The notes beneath the pieces were generated by a model. That model made no database searches. It was not told the origin of the DNA and saw only the letters and a list, made by a program, of their open reading frames with translations. Below are positions 60,542 to 64,000 of a stretch of 64,000 nt of DNA, piece after piece. This DNA comes from Bacteroidota bacterium (GTDB lineage: Bacteria; Bacteroidota; Bacteroidia; B-17B0; Aurantibacillaceae): contig JAUXTT010000024.1 of the NCBI GenBank assembly GCA_030684395.1, forward strand, positions 62,001 to 126,000. Direction: 5' to 3'. The number at the start of each line of letters is the position of its first letter. Within the stretch, counting starts at the first letter, position 1. A program made the translations under genes and the position numbers.

Positions 60542-61522
60542 ATGAAGTTTATCTTAACAGCCTTAACTGCATTTTTTATCCTTAGCGCATTACAATCGAA
60601 TGCCGGAATAGAAACAGGCAAAAGCCTCCCGGGTTATTCCATTACCAAAATAAGTACCGATCAAACCTTAAAAAGAACTGAAGCTGTTTTTGTTTTCAGT
60701 TGCTTTGATTCAAATAGAAAAAAAATCATACGTAAAATAAAATACTCATATAATGGCCAGGAAAAAACTGAAACACCCGATTCTTCAGGTAAAATAACTC
60801 TTAAAGTTAAATCCGGGAAATACAAATTTCAGTTCTTTCTGGATTCCGATCACGAAGAAATTTATACAGATTCAATAAAAGCTAAAGGAAAAACAAAAAC
60901 CGAAGTAACACTGACCTTTAAAGATGCTGTTATGTATATGATAGAAGACAAACCTGTGATTTATCTTTATCCTACTAAAAACACAAAAGTTAGTGTAAAA
61001 CTCGACCTGAAAGGAGAAATGTTATTCACTTATCCAATATATAATAATGGCTGGGAAGTAGAAGCAGAACCGGATGGAACTCTGAAACAAAAAGAACAAA
61101 CATATTCCTATTTGTTTTGGGAAGGCAAAACAGAAATTAAGAAACCAGAAATTAAGTTTGAAGAAGGGTTTATCGTTAATCAAAATGATCTACTGAACTT
61201 TATGGAAGAAAAACTCAAACAAATGGGTTTGTCATCAAAAGAAAAACAGGATTTTATTACTTATTGGTATCCACGAATGAGTTCAAGCAACCAAAATTAT
61301 ATTCACTTTTTGTTTAATGAAGAATTTGACGCTTATGCGCATCTTACTATAAAACCAAGACCTGATAATTTATTCAGAATATTTATGATCTGGGATCCAT
61401 TACAAGGTGATCAAAAGATAAAAGTAAAAGAACAAAAAATAGAATCCGTTTCCAGAACAGGCTTCACCGTTATTGAATGGGGTGGAACAGAAGTAAACTA
61501 TTTTGAAGAAGAGAAGAATTAG
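60542..61522 (+). CDS. Exported protein with KPVIYLYP motif, copy 1
   Basis: A 326-residue protein with a signal peptide (FILTALTAFFILSALQSNA). The N-terminal ~110 residues form a beta-rich domain (KIKYSYNGQEKTETPDSSGK, LKVKSGKYKFQFFLDSDHEE). The second domain opens with DKPVIYLYPTKNTKVSVKL, then MLFTYPIYNNGWEVEAEPDG, YSYLFWEGK, LNFMEEKLKQMGL, FITYWYPRMS and ends near TVIEWGGTEVNYF. The conserved blocks resemble proteins of unknown role found in several bacterial groups. No catalytic site is known. The next gene is a paralogue, with which it shares the whole layout. The second domain is probably a surface or periplasmic binding domain. Confidence 0.7.
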   Translation: MKFILTALTAFFILSALQSNAGIETGKSLPGYSITKISTDQTLKRTEAVFVFSCFDSNRKKIIRKIKYSYNGQEKTETPDSSGKITLKVKSGKYKFQFFLDSDHEEIYTDSIKAKGKTKTEVTLTFKDAVMYMIEDKPVIYLYPTKNTKVSVKLDLKGEMLFTYPIYNNGWEVEAEPDGTLKQKEQTYSYLFWEGKTEIKKPEIKFEEGFIVNQNDLLNFMEEKLKQMGLSSKEKQDFITYWYPRMSSSNQNYIHFLFNEEFDAYAHLTIKPRPDNLFRIFMIWDPLQGDQKIKVKEQKIESVSRTGFTVIEWGGTEVNYFEEEKN

Positions 61523-61639
61523 GGAGACGCAAGACTATTAAACCCAAGATTCAAGACAGAGATTACCAGATAAAATGATTTTGTCTCTTTTTTGTTCGAA
61601 ATATTGGGAGATTGAAATAATAAGTAAAAACTAAAAAAC

Positions 61640-62608
61640 ATGAAGGCTATCATTTTAACACTCGCAATTATTTTTTGTTTACCCCTTTTGGTAGCATCAA
61701 AAAATCCGGAATCAGTTCCTGATTATAATGTAGGCAAAAGCATTCCGGTTAAAACATTAACGCAGACAGAAAGTATATTTAAACTGACTTTTTATGCTTC
61801 AGGCAGTTTGCAGAACAATCAAAAGATCCGGCTTTCTTTTAATGGAACTCAACAAAATGTTACCTGCAGCAAAACCGGAGTTGCTGAATTAAAAGTAAAA
61901 CCGGGTAAGTATAAATTTCAGTTTTTTTATAACGAAATTTTTTTTGAGATCTATACTGATTCTATTAAAATAAAAGGTGGTCATATGACACCAATAGCTG
62001 TTTATTTTCAATCGTCGGAAATGCCTGTAATGGCTGAGAAACCTGTTATTTATGTGTACGCTCCTGAAACAACCCAAGTGAAAATAAAATTAACGCCTAA
62101 AGGTGCTTTTAATTTTACTTATCCTGAATACAAAAACGGATGGGGCTTTAAAGCAACACCAAATGGAGATTTGATAACAGCTAATTCAATTTATCCTTAT
62201 TTGTTTTGGGATGGTCCTTTGAATATTAACACAAATGATATTAATATGAAAGAAGGTTATCATATTGGGAAAGATCAATTATTGAATTTCTTTGAAACCA
62301 AACTAACCATGATGGGACTCAATGCAAAAGAAAAAGCAGATTTCATTACATATTGGTATCCTCTTATGAGCAAACACAACAGTTATGTTATTCGTTTTTT
62401 GTTTAATGAAGATTACAATAAGTACGCAGCCATGACCATAGATCCCAAACCGGATACTATTTTCAGGGTTTTTATGATGTGGGAACCGGTAAATGAAAAA
62501 GCAGAAATAACAAAACTTACCGAACAAAAGATCCCAAGGGTTAATAGAAAAGGATTAACTGTTATTGAATGGGGAGGCACTGAAACTTCTACTTTAAATA
62601 AGTTATAA
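61640..62608 (+). CDS. Exported protein with KPVIYVYA motif, copy 2
   Basis: A 322-residue tandem paralogue of the preceding gene: signal peptide (AIILTLAIIFCLPLLVAS), beta-rich first domain (LKVKPGKYKFQFFYNEIFFE), then EKPVIYVYAPETTQVKIKL, FNFTYPEYKNGWGFKATPNG, YPYLFWDGPLN, LNFFETKLTMMGL, FITYWYPLMS and LTVIEWGGTE. It is as long as copy 1 and aligns throughout at roughly half identity by eye, so the duplication is old compared with the T9SS pair. The two genes are 117 bp apart, and a shared terminator lies after this one. Confidence 0.7.
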   Translation: MKAIILTLAIIFCLPLLVASKNPESVPDYNVGKSIPVKTLTQTESIFKLTFYASGSLQNNQKIRLSFNGTQQNVTCSKTGVAELKVKPGKYKFQFFYNEIFFEIYTDSIKIKGGHMTPIAVYFQSSEMPVMAEKPVIYVYAPETTQVKIKLTPKGAFNFTYPEYKNGWGFKATPNGDLITANSIYPYLFWDGPLNINTNDINMKEGYHIGKDQLLNFFETKLTMMGLNAKEKADFITYWYPLMSKHNSYVIRFLFNEDYNKYAAMTIDPKPDTIFRVFMMWEPVNEKAEITKLTEQKIPRVNRKGLTVIEWGGTETSTLNKL

Positions 62609-62611
62609 ACT

Positions 62612-62641
62612 AAAAAATCCCGAACTGAGCCGGGATTTTTT
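62612..62641. terminator. Bidirectional terminator
   Basis: Stem AAAAAATCCCG (62612-62622) and CGGGATTTTTT (62631-62641) with an 8-base loop. It lies between convergent genes and has T runs in both directions. Confidence 0.85.
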
Positions 62642-62659
62642 TTAATGCACTTCAATTAT

Positions 62660-63331
62660 TTAAGGTGTTGTCAAGTTAACTTCAAGCGTATGCGGGGTTT
62701 GTGAATTTAATTCTGCTGTGTTCATTCCGGTAATAGTAACTTTACGTTGTGTTCCATTTATTATCTGAACTGTTGAACCCCCATCAATTGGAAAATAAAC
62801 AAGTGAGCTTCCATTATTATAAGCAGCCACAACACATTCAGTTGGTCCGGGATTCAATATATCGTTTGCCAAAGTGTACACTCCCGCAGCAGGTATTGCT
62901 GTCCATCCTACGTAACATGTATCTCCCGCGGCTGTGCGTCCAATAATAGACCATGAGTTATTCCAAATTCCACCTGTAACCGTAGTACATGTGTAAACTG
63001 TATTATCTACCTTAAAATAATTACCTGTTGGTGGTGGAGCGGTAGTTGAACCTGATGTGGAAGAAGTTGTAGATCCTGAAGTAGTACTACCCGAAGTAGT
63101 ACTGCCCGAAGTGGTTAAAAAAGGTCCCCCCGTAGTTGAAGTACTTCCTACTGTAGTAGAGGTTGTTCCTCCACCTGTCGTTCCTGCGCTGGTGTTATCA
63201 GGGTTTCCTCCGGTTCCGCTTTCGTTTGCAAAACCTACTGTTAATCCATCCTGTTCATCCGTATTACAGGAAATAAAAACAAGGGAAGCTAAAAGCACAA
63301 ACGAGAAGAAAACAAATAATTTCTTTTTCAT
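62660..63331 (-). CDS. Ser/Thr/Gly-rich lipoprotein
   Basis: A 223-residue protein with a lipoprotein signal (LFVFFSFVLLASLVFISCN, Cys at about residue 22). Residues about 35-100 are low complexity, with a repeat (T)SGSTT in tandem (SGSTTSGSTTSGSTTSSTSG) and Thr/Gly-rich stretches, likely an extended and perhaps O-glycosylated linker. The C-terminal ~120 residues form a compact beta-rich domain (NYFKVDNTVYTCTTVTGGIW, SWSIIGRTAAGDTCYVGW) of unknown family. The repeat tract could vary in length by slippage. It has a well-placed promoter. Confidence 0.75.
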   Translation of the reverse strand: MKKKLFVFFSFVLLASLVFISCNTDEQDGLTVGFANESGTGGNPDNTSAGTTGGGTTSTTVGSTSTTGGPFLTTSGSTTSGSTTSGSTTSSTSGSTTAPPPTGNYFKVDNTVYTCTTVTGGIWNNSWSIIGRTAAGDTCYVGWTAIPAAGVYTLANDILNPGPTECVVAAYNNGSSLVYFPIDGGSTVQIINGTQRKVTITGMNTAELNSQTPHTLEVNLTTP

Positions 63332-63351
63332 AGGTTTAATTTCTTGAGTTT

Positions 63352-63382
63352 CAAATATAAAGCATTTTAGCTATAAAACAAA
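63352..63382 (-). promoter_or_regulatory. Promoter of the Ser/Thr-rich lipoprotein gene
   Basis: On the minus strand TTTG (63379-63382) and TATATTTG (63352-63359) are 19 bp apart, an exact Bacteroidota layout. The -33 element touches the terminator stem of the upstream gene. Confidence 0.65.
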
Positions 63383-63411
63383 ACAACCCTTCCGCTTTGG
63401 AAGGGTTGTTT
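63381..63411 (-). terminator. Rho-independent terminator of the enoyl-CoA hydratase gene
   Basis: A perfect 13-bp stem, AAACAACCCTTCC (63381-63393) and its complement (63399-63411), with a 5-base loop. On the minus strand it is followed by a T-rich tail. It ends the gene that stops at 63423. Confidence 0.9.
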
Positions 63412-63422
63412 ACCTCATATTT

Positions 63423-64000
63423 TTAGTTCCCGGGGAAATTTGCTTTTCTTTTTTCAAGAAAGGCCTTTACACCTTCTTTAAAATCAGCTGTTCCGAACAT
63501 TTTACCAAATTCTTCTATCTCAACTTCATATCCGTTCTCCTGTTTATTATATCCTGCGTTTATAACTTTAATAGCAGTTTTAATAGCCACACCTGAACGT
63601 AAGGAGATTTTTGCTGCAATCTCTTTACATTTATTCAACAGGTCCTCCTGTTTGGTCACATAATTCACTAAACCCCACTTGTATGCTTCTTCAGCATTCA
63701 TCATATCGGCAGTAACGATCATTTCAAAAGCTTTTCCTTTACCAACCAATTGAGCCAGTCGCTGAGTTCCACCGTAACCCGGTATAACACCCAATGTTAC
63801 TTCCGGTAAACCCATTTTAGCATTCTCACTTGCTAAGCGCATGTGACAAGCCATTGCAAGTTCCAAACCTCCGCCTAAAGCAAATCCATTTACAGCTGCG
63901 ATAACGGGCTTTGAATAATTCTCAATAAAATTAAAAATCTTAAAGTGGCCTGTTGCACTTAGATGACGACCCTGAGAAATATTAAAATCTGAAAATTCTG
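63423..64000 (-). CDS. Enoyl-CoA hydratase/isomerase, C-terminal part (5' end outside window)
   Basis: The frame is open to the window end, so about 192 C-terminal residues are visible. The crotonase fold is clear: KPVIAAVNGFALGGGLELAM forms the oxyanion-hole region and carries a first acid position, GLPEVTLGVIPGYGGTQRLA gives the second, and the C-terminus ends EEFGKMFGTADFKEGVKAFL. These enzymes add water to 2-enoyl-CoAs in fatty acid or amino acid breakdown. The GLPEV-x-LGVIPGYGGTQ block with Glu is the hydratase form. The substrate cannot be told from this part. Confidence 0.9.
   Translation of the reverse strand, partial: EFSDFNISQGRHLSATGHFKIFNFIENYSKPVIAAVNGFALGGGLELAMACHMRLASENAKMGLPEVTLGVIPGYGGTQRLAQLVGKGKAFEMIVTADMMNAEEAYKWGLVNYVTKQEDLLNKCKEIAAKISLRSGVAIKTAIKVINAGYNKQENGYEVEIEEFGKMFGTADFKEGVKAFLEKRKANFPGN

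Noticed and set aside
63040-63120. Possible short direct-repeat array
   Set aside because: The repeats are codons for SGSTT in the lipoprotein gene, with no spacers of CRISPR type.
1-64000. tRNA, rRNA or known riboswitch genes
   Set aside because: I read all larger intergenic gaps for cloverleaf or conserved motifs and saw none; small non-coding RNAs cannot be excluded.

Overview
This window is a stretch of chromosome from a Bacteroidota bacterium. Base composition is AT-rich. There are type IX secretion system (T9SS) cargo proteins with type A and gliding-motility type C-terminal domains, a PorP/SprF protein, a DUF4834 protein, the long Bacteroidota-type IspG, the short-chain type of threonine dehydrogenase, and many promoters with the Bacteroidota -7 box TAnnTTTG. 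Order and genus cannot be fixed from the sequence alone. I see no rRNA, tRNA, CRISPR array, transposase or integrase.

Layout. 1-1332: the end of an HlyD-type efflux adaptor and a lipoprotein. 1436-3890 (minus): pyrD, HMG-CoA lyase and a HEAT-repeat protein in one operon. 4072-6137: a small Ala-rich lipoprotein and an acyl-CoA carboxylase beta subunit resembling methylcrotonyl-CoA carboxylase. 6162-7433: one AAA/DUF4143 ATPase gene bracketed by two near-identical palindromes. 7431-13405 (minus): a TPR-PP2C (SpoIIE-type) phosphatase, an M28 peptidase, homogentisate dioxygenase and tRNA hydroxylase TrhO. 13629-18270 (plus): threonine dehydrogenase, a MORN-repeat protein, cysS and a glutaminyl-cyclase-like lipoprotein.

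18271-21154 is the clearest accessory segment. It holds an HTH-Panacea (DUF4065) antitoxin overlapping a RelE-like toxin, a likely operator/promoter, a large folded inverted repeat, and a membrane protein gene bounded by 17-bp imperfect inverted repeats. 21155-29072 (minus): dxs, rluD, a T9SS cargo protein, a PASTA protein and a second TPR-PP2C phosphatase whose start codon is unclear. 29212-34317: a DUF58 protein (plus), then a PorP/SprF protein and a CotH/lamin-tail T9SS protein (minus). 34613-37600: a sulfur operon (TauE, CstB-like persulfide dioxygenase-rhodanese, rhodanese, DUF983). 37590-45237 (minus): an all-helical protein, a cysteine-protease-fold protein, a TIM-barrel isomerase, NeuB, YfhO, DUF4834 and pth. 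45549-49901: two tandem paralogous secreted Asp-box proteins. 50052-54773: dnaB, an ACMSD-like decarboxylase and ispG. 54781-55514: a hypothetical gene set between two inverted copies of a short repeat. 55519-64000: an amidohydrolase, purL, a TPR protein, a small T9SS protein, two tandem paralogous exported proteins, a Ser/Thr-rich lipoprotein and a partial enoyl-CoA hydratase.

Most genes are housekeeping or envelope functions. The less ordinary content is single genes bracketed by repeats (6162-7433, 20199-21090, 54781-55514), the Panacea toxin-antitoxin pair, and several families of imperfect intergenic palindromes.
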